Positions 1-6,209 of a stretch of DNA of 6,782 nt are shown piece by piece. The notes under the pieces are model-generated. The model was not told where the DNA came from and did not search any database. It saw nothing but the letters and a program-made list of their open reading frames with translations. The position numbers and the translations under genes are program-made. How positions within the stretch are numbered: position 1 is the stretch's first letter; the number at the start of each line of letters is the position of its first letter. The stretch comes from Deltaproteobacteria bacterium (GTDB lineage: Bacteria > Myxococcota > XYA12-FULL-58-9 > JAUUZB01): NCBI GenBank assembly GCA_030590185.1, contig JAUUZB010000214.1, positions 1-6,782 on the forward strand. The letters are read 5' to 3'.

Positions 1-1194
1 CACCTCCGGGGAGAGGGCGCCGCGGCTGATCTGCCGCAAGCCCTCGGCCAGCGGCTCCCACACCAAGTGCATCAACGGCGCGGTCGGCATCGGCTCCGAA
101 TTCTCGAGCTGACGCCGGAAGGTCGTGAGCAGCGGGTTCTGGGCGATGGCCGGGTCATCATAGACGCCGAGGTTGGCGACCGGCTGATTGGCAACCCGGG
201 CGCGCACCAGCGCGGAGGCGTCGCTGGTCAGATGACTCGCGAGGTCGAACACCGGGGCGCGGGCTCGACCCTTGGCCACGAATAACGCCTCGACACTCAA
301 GAACGGTCGGGCCGGCAGGCCCGTGTCGCTCACCGTGGGCAGCTGGGCAACCGCGTACGGCACACCCTCGGCGATCTCGGAGATGAACCACGGACCATTG
401 ATCACCATGGCCGCCTGGCCGCGGTTGAAGAGCTCGGTGACCAAGGCGCCGTTGACGTCGGACGGGATGATCTTTTCCTCGAGGGCGATCCGCGCCAAAA
501 AGTGCCCGGAGGCCACGACCGGGGCGCTATCGACCAGGGCCTCGGTGCCGTCGTCGTTGAGCAGCCGACCGCCGTAGCCAAACAGCCACGGCGCATGGAA
601 GAACGGCTCGCCCGCCTGGTAGGCGAGACCGTAGTTGCCATCCCGGGTGAGCCGCCGGCTGACCGCGATCATCTCATCGGTGGTCCGGGGCGCCGCCTCG
701 AGGAGGTCGGTGCGAAAGAACATCACCAGGCTCTTGAAGGCGATCGGCCACCCCCACAACGCCTGGGGGGTGGTCAGCGGGGGCAGCGTCTCGGGCAGAA
801 ACCGATCACGCCCGACTCCGGCCGGTAGAGGATCGATCAGGTGGCGGGCGATCAGATCGCCGAGCTGGTCGTGGGCGATGATAAACAGGTCCGGGCCGTT
901 GTCTTCGGGGATCGAGTTGCGCAGCTTGCTGGAGTAGGCACCGGCCGGCACCGAAAGCACGCGGACCTCGAGATCCGGGCGCGCCTTCCGGAAGACGTCG
1001 ACCGTCGTTTCGAGGGCGGCCTCCTCACCGGCGCGGTAGGAATGCCAGAGGATGAGCTCCTCCCGCGGTCCCTTGGCGCGGACCACGGGGTCCTGCGCCG
1101 TCGCCTCGTCTTCGGTGCACCCCGCCAGGCAGGGCAGCGCCAGCGCCAGCGCGGCCGCCATCGCCAGGGCTCGCGCTCCGGGTCGCACCAACAT
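1..1194 (-). CDS. malE: MalE-type maltodextrin-binding lipoprotein of an ABC importer (3' end beyond the window)
   Basis: Solute-binding protein that captures maltose or maltodextrins in the periplasm and delivers them to an ABC permease. The frame is open for 398 codons from the ATG at 1194 to the window edge with no stop. Residues 1-26 form a lipoprotein signal: Arg residues, an Ala/Leu core, then the lipobox LAGC with Cys26 as lipid site. By-eye matches to E. coli MalE run the full length: GPDLFIIAHD (100-109), WPIAF (149-153), EPFF (196-199), AMVINGPW (262-269), and MPTAPLMHLVW (369-379). The E. coli protein extends only about 20-25 residues beyond the last visible motif, so either a short tail is missing or the protein continues into a fused domain. 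The ATG shares one base with the stop of the MalK gene (TGATG), implying translational coupling; no strong ribosome binding site is seen. Two sugar-contact positions appear altered (Ile106 for Trp62, Lys154 for Glu111). Family assignment is strong; the exact sugar is inferred. Confidence 0.92.
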   Translation of the reverse strand, partial: MLVRPGARALAMAAALALALPCLAGCTEDEATAQDPVVRAKGPREELILWHSYRAGEEAALETTVDVFRKARPDLEVRVLSVPAGAYSSKLRNSIPEDNGPDLFIIAHDQLGDLIARHLIDPLPAGVGRDRFLPETLPPLTTPQALWGWPIAFKSLVMFFRTDLLEAAPRTTDEMIAVSRRLTRDGNYGLAYQAGEPFFHAPWLFGYGGRLLNDDGTEALVDSAPVVASGHFLARIALEEKIIPSDVNGALVTELFNRGQAAMVINGPWFISEIAEGVPYAVAQLPTVSDTGLPARPFLSVEALFVAKGRARAPVFDLASHLTSDASALVRARVANQPVANLGVYDDPAIAQNPLLTTFRRQLENSEPMPTAPLMHLVWEPLAEGLRQISRGALSPEV

Positions 1195-1196
1195 CA
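1192..1196 (-). other. TGATG stop/start overlap, malK to malE
   Basis: The malK stop TGA (1196-1194) shares its final A with the ATG of the binding-protein gene (1194-1192). Only weak purine-rich sequence (GGGAA, about ten bases upstream) precedes the ATG, so translation of the binding protein probably depends on ribosomes arriving from malK. Confidence 0.85.
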
Positions 1197-2276
1197 CGCG
1201 CCGGTTCCCGTCTCCACGGCGCGACCACTGTCACGATCGAACAGGCGAACCTCGTCGCAGGCGAGCCGGATGGTATCCCCCGGCGCCAGATCGGTCTGCT
1301 CGCCAGCGCCGATGCGCACCACCAACCGCTGGTTGTCGAGCTCGTCGGGCAGATCCACGTAAAGAAAGCCGTCGCTGCCGGTGCGTTCGAGCCAGTCGAC
1401 CCGGCCGGCGAGGGCCGGTTGGTCCGCGTCCCGAACCACCCGCAGGTGCTCCGGACGCACCCCCAGCCATAGCCGACTGGGCAAGTGCGCCACCGGCGCG
1501 GGCACCCGATAGTCGCTGACCATCACCGCACCGTCCACCAACGTCGCCGACAAAAAGTTCATCGGCGGGTTGCCGATGAACTCGCCAACGAAGCGGCTCC
1601 CGGGCTGGTGGTAAACGCTGAGCGGCGCGCCCTGTTGTTCGATGCGGCCTTGGTTGAGCAGCACCAGGCGATCACCGAGGGTCATGGCCTCGTGTTGGTC
1701 GTGGGTGACGTAGATCATAGTGGCGCCGAGGCGTCGATGCAGGGTCGCGATCTCGGAGCGCATCCGGGCGCGCAGGGCGGCGTCCAGGTTCGAGAGCGGT
1801 TCGTCAAACAGGAATGCCTTGGGCTCACGCACGATGGCCCGGCCCATGGCCACGCGCTGGCGTTGGCCACCGGACAGGTCCCGGGGCAGGCGATCGAGAA
1901 GCTCCACGAGCCCGAGGGTGGTGGCCACCCCCCGCACCCGCTCGTCGATCTCCGGCTTGGGCAAGCGTCGGACCTTGAGTGGGAAGCCAATGTTGGCCGC
2001 CACGGTCATGTGGGGATAGAGGGCGTAGGACTGAAAGACCATGGCGATGTCCCGCTCGCCCGGGGCCAGATCGGTGACGTCGCGATCGCCGATCTTGATT
2101 CGGCCGGCGGTCGGCTCGAGCAGACCCGCGACCATGCGCAGGATGGTGCTCTTGCCGCAGCCGGAGGGCCCGACCAGTACCACCAGCTCGCCATCCTCGA
2201 TGACCAGGGAGAGCTGGTCGACGATCTTGGCCTCGCCGTAGTGCTTACTGATGCCGTCGAGTGTGATCGCTGCCAT
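1194..2276 (-). CDS. malK: MalK-type ABC transporter ATPase, maltodextrin import
   Basis: Cytoplasmic ATPase subunit of a carbohydrate uptake (CUT1/MalK) ABC transporter, 360 residues, close to the roughly 370 usual for the family. Visible motifs are Walker A GPSGCGKST (36-44), Q-loop Gln82 in VFQSYALYPHM, signature LSGGQ (134-138), Walker B FLFDEP (155-160) with catalytic Glu159, D-loop NLD (163-165) and switch His192. Several fall at the same residue numbers as in E. coli MalK. The C-terminal third (about 233-360) is the TOBE/OB-fold regulatory domain, with FIGNPPMNF (233-241) and VRPEHL (273-278). The frame stays open upstream to an ATG at 2480, but that would add a low-complexity Arg-rich stretch overlapping the amylase gene. 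The ATG at 2276 gives the canonical MalK N-terminus and has GAGAGA seven bases upstream. It starts 20 bases after the amylase stop and overlaps the binding-protein start by one base. MsmX/UgpC-type ATPases look alike, but the MalE neighbour supports maltodextrin. Confidence 0.95.
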   Translation of the reverse strand: MAAITLDGISKHYGEAKIVDQLSLVIEDGELVVLVGPSGCGKSTILRMVAGLLEPTAGRIKIGDRDVTDLAPGERDIAMVFQSYALYPHMTVAANIGFPLKVRRLPKPEIDERVRGVATTLGLVELLDRLPRDLSGGQRQRVAMGRAIVREPKAFLFDEPLSNLDAALRARMRSEIATLHRRLGATMIYVTHDQHEAMTLGDRLVLLNQGRIEQQGAPLSVYHQPGSRFVGEFIGNPPMNFLSATLVDGAVMVSDYRVPAPVAHLPSRLWLGVRPEHLRVVRDADQPALAGRVDWLERTGSDGFLYVDLPDELDNQRLVVRIGAGEQTDLAPGDTIRLACDEVRLFDRDSGRAVETGTGA

Positions 2277-2283
2277 GGTCGGA

Positions 2284-2289
2284 TCTCTC
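2284..2289 (-). promoter_or_regulatory. Probable ribosome binding site of malK
   Basis: GAGAGA on the minus strand lies seven bases upstream of the ATG at 2276, within the 20-base gap after the amylase stop. A further GAGGA at 2291-2295 is too far (14 bases) to be the main site. This supports the 2276 start over the in-frame ATG at 2480. Confidence 0.5.
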
Positions 2290-2296
2290 GTCCTCG

Positions 2297-4528
2297 TCAA
2301 CGCCAGGTGAGCTCGAGGATTTCCGGTTGGTCGCCCGGCCGTACGAAGATGTGCCGATTCTCGCCCGACTCCCAACGCGGCCCGGTGACCGGATCGCGAA
2401 CCACCAGCTTGTAGGCCCACAGGCCGCCCACCGGTAGATCTAGATCTGCGTCGCTGCGTGGCGCGGCCATGGGTGACCACTCCCCGAGCTCCGGGCCGGA
2501 CCCGACGACGTGCAAGCTCTGGCCCTCGCCGAGCTCCACGCCGCCTACCTCAAAGCGGACGCGCCGGCGGGCAACCGCTGCCGCCAGCAAGCCCTCGAAT
2601 TCACCGGCCTCGGCCGGCGTGATCAGCAACAACCGTACACCCCCGGCGGCGATGGTGACTCTCCGCTCCGGTACGGCTTCGCCGGTAAGGGCATCGACGA
2701 TTGTCACCCCACCGGTCAACAACGGCGGCACGTCGAACTTGGCGACCCCATTGTTGGCGTCGTTGACCACCAGCAAGGCCGCCTGGTCGGCGTGGATGCG
2801 CGCCAGGTAGAGGATGCCGTCGGCAAAGTCGAGGATGCGGGTTTGGCCTGCGCCCAGGGCGGGGCTCGTGCGGCGCAGCTTCAACAACCGGCTGATCTGA
2901 TCCGCGAGGGCCGCGTGCTCCAGGTCGTCGAAGACCATGTCCTTGCGGTTGTCCGGCTCGCGCTCACCGGCGAGGCCTGCCTCGGTGCCGTAGGTCAACG
3001 CCGGGATGCCGCGCATGGCGAGCTGGGCGGTGAGCGCATAGGCGACCCGCCGTGGGTCGTTGCCGCAGAGGCTGCGGATGCGCGGCAGGTCGTGGTTGTC
3101 GAGGAAGGTCACCATGCGCTCGGGGTGCTCGTAGAAACGGTCACCGGAGAGCACCGCCCCGAGCGCGCCCGGGGACTTCTGGGCGCAGAAGACGTCGCGC
3201 AGGGCGAAGGCGAGGGGAAAGTCGAACATGTGGGTGAAGCCACCCCGCGTTTGCACGTTGGCCACCTCCCCCGGGCCGCCGTCGTACAACTCACCGAGGA
3301 GCATCAGGCCCGGACGCCCCTGCCGCAGCTCGGGGTTGAAACGCTTCCAGAACGCCATCGGCACGTGCTTGACCGCGTCGAGACGATAGCCATCGGCACC
3401 AACCCGCTCGAGCCAACCGACCGCCGCGTCGCGCAGATAGGCGTAGACCTCGGGCCTCTCCTGCGCGAAGTCGGGCAGGCCGTGGACTTGGTAGGTGAGG
3501 AGCTGCTCCGGGTCGTCCCAGTCGGTGATGGTGCCGGAGTCGTGAAACCACTCTGGCTTCTCGCGATAGAGGGGCGCCTCGTAGCCGACGTGATTGACCA
3601 CCAGGTCGAGCAGCACCCGCATGCCACGCTCGTGGGCGGCGCTGATCAACCGCGCCAGATCCTGCTCGCTGCCGAAGCGTGGCTCGACGCTGGTGAGGTC
3701 CTCGGTCCAGTAACCATGAAAGGCCCCGTAGCCCAAAAACGGCGTGTCCTGGGCCGCGAACACCGGCGACAGCCAGAGAGTCTGCACCCCGAGCCCCTGG
3801 AGGTAGTCGAGCTTGGCGGTCACCCCGGCCAGGTCGCCGCCGTGCCAGGCGTGGGGGTCTACGCCGTCGACGTCGCCGTCGTTGGTCGGGTCGCCATTGA
3901 AGAAACGATCGACCAGCACGAGGTAGATCGAATCACCCGGCTCGTCGCGATAGGAGACGACACCCGCCGCCGATGGGCCGATGGCCTCGCCGCCGAAGTA
4001 GCTGTCCAGCAAGGCGCCGGTGCGACGGGCGACATCGCGCTTCACCGCCGCCAAGGCCTCGGCCTCCCGTTCGTGGTCGAAGGACAGCAGGGCCGCCAGA
4101 TCGAGATCACCGCTGAGCTCGGTCCGCCCGTCCGCGGAGCGCAGGGTTAGCTTGACGTAAACGTTCCAGCGATAGCGACCGCCGAGCTGGGAGTTGAAGC
4201 GCGCCTGGGTCTCGACCAATAAAATCGCGCGCTCGTCGCGCCGGTGGCTCTCCAACAAGCTCAGGCGCCGGCCGGTGTCACGCAGGACCGCGAAGCGCGG
4301 CATGAAGTCGCCTGGCTCCACGGTGTGCGGCACGAGGTTGCGGCTGGCCAGCCGTGCCTCCACCGCCTCGACCAACGCCGCCGGGGCTGCCTGGGACTCT
4401 TTTTGAAACACGTCATCCAACACATAGGCGACGAGGATCGGCGTGGGGCTGTCGAGGCGCACCTGGGTAGGAGCGCGCAGGCAGGCGGAGGCGGAGAGGA
4501 CCAGCAGGAGCAGCGCGAGCCGGCGCAT
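2297..4528 (-). CDS. Lipoprotein GH13 alpha-amylase-family enzyme with unusual N-terminal domain and C-terminal CBM20
   Basis: Predicted envelope-anchored starch- or dextrin-cleaving enzyme, 743 residues. Residues 1-16 are a lipoprotein signal ending ASAC (Cys16). Residues about 17-185 form an alpha/beta domain I do not recognise. The GH13 barrel starts near 200 (IYLVLVDRFFNGDP) and carries all conserved regions: DLVVNH (308-313), LPDF (351-354), GYRLDAVKH (380-388, nucleophile Asp384), LGEL with acid/base Glu413, and DNHD (477-480, Asp480). The B domain between 313 and 351 is short. A beta-rich C domain follows (about 553-640). CBM20 spans about 655-743: PELGEW with Trp684, Lys707, Trp719 and Asn724 match starch-site-1 residues, although the module is somewhat compact. 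Motifs resemble cyclodextrin glucanotransferase and maltogenic amylase, so hydrolysis versus transglycosylation is undecided. The ATG at 4528 is preferred over one at 4570: it begins the signal peptide, overlaps the porin stop by one base (TGATG) and has AGAGGGG eight bases upstream. Confidence 0.93.
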   Translation of the reverse strand: MRRLALLLLVLSASACLRAPTQVRLDSPTPILVAYVLDDVFQKESQAAPAALVEAVEARLASRNLVPHTVEPGDFMPRFAVLRDTGRRLSLLESHRRDERAILLVETQARFNSQLGGRYRWNVYVKLTLRSADGRTELSGDLDLAALLSFDHEREAEALAAVKRDVARRTGALLDSYFGGEAIGPSAAGVVSYRDEPGDSIYLVLVDRFFNGDPTNDGDVDGVDPHAWHGGDLAGVTAKLDYLQGLGVQTLWLSPVFAAQDTPFLGYGAFHGYWTEDLTSVEPRFGSEQDLARLISAAHERGMRVLLDLVVNHVGYEAPLYREKPEWFHDSGTITDWDDPEQLLTYQVHGLPDFAQERPEVYAYLRDAAVGWLERVGADGYRLDAVKHVPMAFWKRFNPELRQGRPGLMLLGELYDGGPGEVANVQTRGGFTHMFDFPLAFALRDVFCAQKSPGALGAVLSGDRFYEHPERMVTFLDNHDLPRIRSLCGNDPRRVAYALTAQLAMRGIPALTYGTEAGLAGEREPDNRKDMVFDDLEHAALADQISRLLKLRRTSPALGAGQTRILDFADGILYLARIHADQAALLVVNDANNGVAKFDVPPLLTGGVTIVDALTGEAVPERRVTIAAGGVRLLLITPAEAGEFEGLLAAAVARRRVRFEVGGVELGEGQSLHVVGSGPELGEWSPMAAPRSDADLDLPVGGLWAYKLVVRDPVTGPRWESGENRHIFVRPGDQPEILELTWR

Positions 4529-4530
4529 CA
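4526..4530 (-). other. TGATG stop/start overlap, porin to amylase
   Basis: The porin stop TGA (4530-4528) shares its final A with the amylase ATG (4528-4526). One-base overlaps of this kind usually mean termination-reinitiation coupling and place the two genes on one transcript. Confidence 0.85.
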
Positions 4531-6048
4531 GAACCACCCCTCTGCTTCGAGCGCGATCACCGAATGCCAATGACGGTCCTGGGTCTCGCTAAAGGCGTCG
4601 TATTGATCGAGGCTCTCGACGAAGCTGCTGCCAAAGGCGTTGTGCACGTTCGAATATTGCAGCCCCCACAGCAGGCGAAGGGAGGGCCGGGTGAACACCC
4701 CCATCCCGCCCGGGTTCAGCACGACGCCCGCCTTGAGCTGCCAGGTGTTGCGCACCCCGGCGTCGCCGAGCTCGAGGCCGCGGCTGTTGGCGGCCCCGTC
4801 GCCGCTCTGGAATACCGAGTCGTGGTGCTCCCGGTAGAGGTTGCCGTTGAGGGAGTACTCCTGGGCCCAGCTCGACTCGATCAGGAAGTGGACCGTGGGC
4901 GAGACGTAGAGCTGCAGGCGCAGGACGGTGGAGTAGTAGAAGCGGTTGTCTTCGCCCGCCACCACGGTGTTGTCGTTATTATAATGGTAGCCCAACAGCC
5001 CGCCCCAAACCGCATCGAGCAGATCCGGGATGATCTCGAGCTGCATTTCGTTGCCGGCGTTGAGCTGGAAACGCTCGTCGGTGAGCTCTCTGACGTAGAT
5101 CGTCTGCGGCCGGCCGTCGTAGGTCTCCACGTAGGAGGTGTCCGGGTGGCGCAGCAGGAAGTTGAGGAACAGGTTGTTCCAGCGCAACGGCCCGAGCTTG
5201 CCGAAACCGATGTAGCCGATGAGCTTGTAGGAGAGCGCGTCGGTCGGCTCCGGGAACGGGAAGAGAGCCTCGTGGGTTTGGAACTCCTCGCGGTAGCGCT
5301 CGACGATCTCCTGACGCCAATAGTCCTCGTAGGTGGCGTTGTCCGATAGCGGGGTCTGGTGCGGGGCGTTGCGGTTGCCGGGCACCTCCGGCTCGTAGAG
5401 CACCTGGCCGCCGACCCCAACCTCCAAATGACCGCCGATGCGAAACCGCAGCCACCCGCCGCCGGTCAGGATGGTGTTGTAGTCCTCACCGTGCACCGCG
5501 TAGCCGGAGTCGCCGAGCCCGAGCAGCAGCTCCATCCAGCCGATGTCGTAACGCGCCGACAGGCCCATGGTCTCGTAGAATATCTGGGCGGGGCGCATGT
5601 CGTAGAGCCCGAGGTCGCCAAAGTAGCTATCGAGGGTGCCGAGCTGCCAGGTGACGTCCTGGAGCAGGACGTTGCCCGCCAGGACATAGAGGCGGGAGGC
5701 TCGGAACTGATCGAGCTGACCATTGCTCGCCTCGACGTTGGCAAAGGAGCCGCCCTCCACCCGGCTGTGGACGCTCGCCCAGACGTCGTTGCTGCCGGGC
5801 TCGGGTTGGATCAGGTCGAGCTTGAGATCCAGGGTGCCCCAGGGCCCCTCGTTGAGGAGTCGCCCGTGGAGATTCCAGAGGCCGAGCTTGCCCCCGCCAC
5901 CCTGGAGGCTCGGGCGGGTCATGATCCGGAAATAGCCACCGGCGCTGAAGCGGTCGCGACTCGCCTCGGCATGGACGGTCGCGGCCGTGCCCAGAAGCCC
6001 GCAGGCCAGGGCCACGGCGGTCAGGTTACGCGCAGAGATGCTACCCAT
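4528..6048 (-). CDS. Outer-membrane carbohydrate porin, LamB (maltoporin)-like
   Basis: Predicted outer-membrane beta-barrel of 506 residues, probably letting maltodextrins through the outer membrane. Residues 1-27 are a Sec signal peptide with an Ala/Leu core and a VHA cleavage site before Glu28. The mature protein lacks long hydrophobic helices, alternates polar and aromatic/aliphatic residues as barrel strands do, and ends in an aromatic pair (Trp505-Phe506), the usual barrel-assembly signal. The segment GVFTRPSLRLLWGLQYSNVHNAF (450-472; key FTRP-LR) resembles the C-terminal FTRPELR strand region of E. coli LamB, and the final strand has the LamB-like pattern. The acidic, aromatic stretch at about 221-270 is a likely long external loop. 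Family membership rests mainly on the C-terminus and on context as first gene of a maltodextrin operon; the N-terminal half matches poorly by eye. Only this ATG gives a full signal peptide; no good Shine-Dalgarno precedes it. Its stop overlaps the amylase start by one base. Another carbohydrate-porin family is possible. Confidence 0.78.
   Translation of the reverse strand: MGSISARNLTAVALACGLLGTAATVHAEASRDRFSAGGYFRIMTRPSLQGGGGKLGLWNLHGRLLNEGPWGTLDLKLDLIQPEPGSNDVWASVHSRVEGGSFANVEASNGQLDQFRASRLYVLAGNVLLQDVTWQLGTLDSYFGDLGLYDMRPAQIFYETMGLSARYDIGWMELLLGLGDSGYAVHGEDYNTILTGGGWLRFRIGGHLEVGVGGQVLYEPEVPGNRNAPHQTPLSDNATYEDYWRQEIVERYREEFQTHEALFPFPEPTDALSYKLIGYIGFGKLGPLRWNNLFLNFLLRHPDTSYVETYDGRPQTIYVRELTDERFQLNAGNEMQLEIIPDLLDAVWGGLLGYHYNNDNTVVAGEDNRFYYSTVLRLQLYVSPTVHFLIESSWAQEYSLNGNLYREHHDSVFQSGDGAANSRGLELGDAGVRNTWQLKAGVVLNPGGMGVFTRPSLRLLWGLQYSNVHNAFGSSFVESLDQYDAFSETQDRHWHSVIALEAEGWF
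4537..4543 (-). promoter_or_regulatory. Ribosome binding site of the amylase lipoprotein gene
   Basis: AGAGGGG on the minus strand lies inside the last codons of the porin gene, with an eight-base spacer to the ATG at 4528. It supports that start over the in-frame ATG at 4570 and shows the amylase can recruit its own ribosomes as well as be reached by ribosomes finishing the porin. Confidence 0.65.
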
Positions 6049-6100
6049 GAGCCCGGCCAGCTATAGGTGATTTTTGGGGGCAAAGCGATAGGGGCACGGC

Positions 6101-6123
6101 CACCGCGATCGAACGGTGATCGA
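6101..6123. repeat. Overlapping inverted and direct repeats in the divergent intergenic region
   Basis: CACCG (6101-6105) and CGGTG (6114-6118) form an inverted repeat with an eight-base centre. GATCGA occurs at 6107-6112 and again at 6118-6123, an 11-base (one-turn) direct repeat, and CGATC (6106-6110) with GATCG (6118-6122) forms a second inverted repeat. The cluster is about 53-75 bases upstream of the porin start. It could be a regulator site for the maltodextrin operon, but the arms are short and no MalT or LacI-type consensus is recognised. Confidence 0.35.
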
Positions 6124-6127
6124 CAGG

Positions 6128-6156
6128 TTGACTGACCCCGATTCTCCCACTAACAA
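6128..6156 (+). promoter_or_regulatory. Candidate sigma-70-type promoter for the radical SAM gene
   Basis: TTGACT (6128-6133) matches five of six -35 consensus bases. Exactly 17 bases later TAACAA (6151-6156) matches three of six -10 bases. Initiation near 6163 would give a leader of roughly 47 bases before the ATG at 6210. The -10 match is weak and the consensus may not fit this organism, so this is a tentative call. Confidence 0.35.
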
Positions 6157-6165
6157 CCCCGATTC
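6135..6165. repeat. Tandem direct repeat ACCCCGATTC, 21-base period
   Basis: Two identical ten-base copies lie at 6135-6144 and 6156-6165. The 21-base offset is two helical turns, so both would face the same side of the DNA. One copy sits in the spacer of the candidate rightward promoter and the other covers its likely start point, a placement typical of a repressor site. No known operator is recognised. Confidence 0.5.
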
Positions 6166-6180
6166 CGTCGCCAATCGGCG
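6159..6180. repeat. Short inverted repeats upstream of the radical SAM gene
   Basis: CCGATT (6159-6164) pairs with AATCGG (6173-6178) across eight bases, and CGCC (6169-6172) pairs with GGCG (6177-6180) across four; the two pairings are mutually exclusive. The first arm overlaps the second direct-repeat copy. Either hairpin would fall in the leader of the radical SAM transcript if the candidate promoter is right. There is no following T-run, so it does not look like a terminator. Confidence 0.3.
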
Positions 6181-6209
6181 CCTGGTTTTCCATTTCGGGG
6201 CCCCTTTAG

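Noticed and set aside
1485..2414. Plus-strand open frame of 309 codons opposite malK
   Set aside because: The minus strand encodes an unmistakable MalK; the antisense frame is an artefact of GC-rich codon use.
2277..2480. Extended 428-residue MalK starting at the ATG at 2480
   Set aside because: The extra 68 residues are Arg/Gly-rich antibody-free shadow of the amylase C-terminus in another frame, and MalK proteins start where the 2276 ATG places the N-terminus.
2510..4150. Long open frame of 546 codons on the plus strand, opposite the amylase gene
   Set aside because: It lies entirely antisense to a gene with clear GH13 and CBM20 motifs. Its translation shows only the His/Val/Gly/Arg-rich composition that GC-rich antisense frames produce, with no domain seen.
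4564..5349. Plus-strand open frame of 261 codons opposite the porin gene
   Set aside because: Val/Glu/Leu-rich shadow of the porin coding sequence. It has no recognisable motif, and the porin frame has a signal peptide and barrel features.
6060..6088. Possible promoter for the porin operon (TATAGC on the minus strand at 6065-6060)
   Set aside because: At 17-base spacing the -35 hexamer would be TCGCTT, a poor match, and initiation would fall only about five bases before the ATG. A sigma-54 reading of the same stretch also fails on spacing.
6197..6204. GGGGCCCC palindrome just before the radical SAM start
   Set aside because: An eight-base GC-only palindrome is not unusual in such GC-rich DNA. 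It has no loop for a hairpin and matches no site I know; part of it may merely serve as a weak ribosome binding site.
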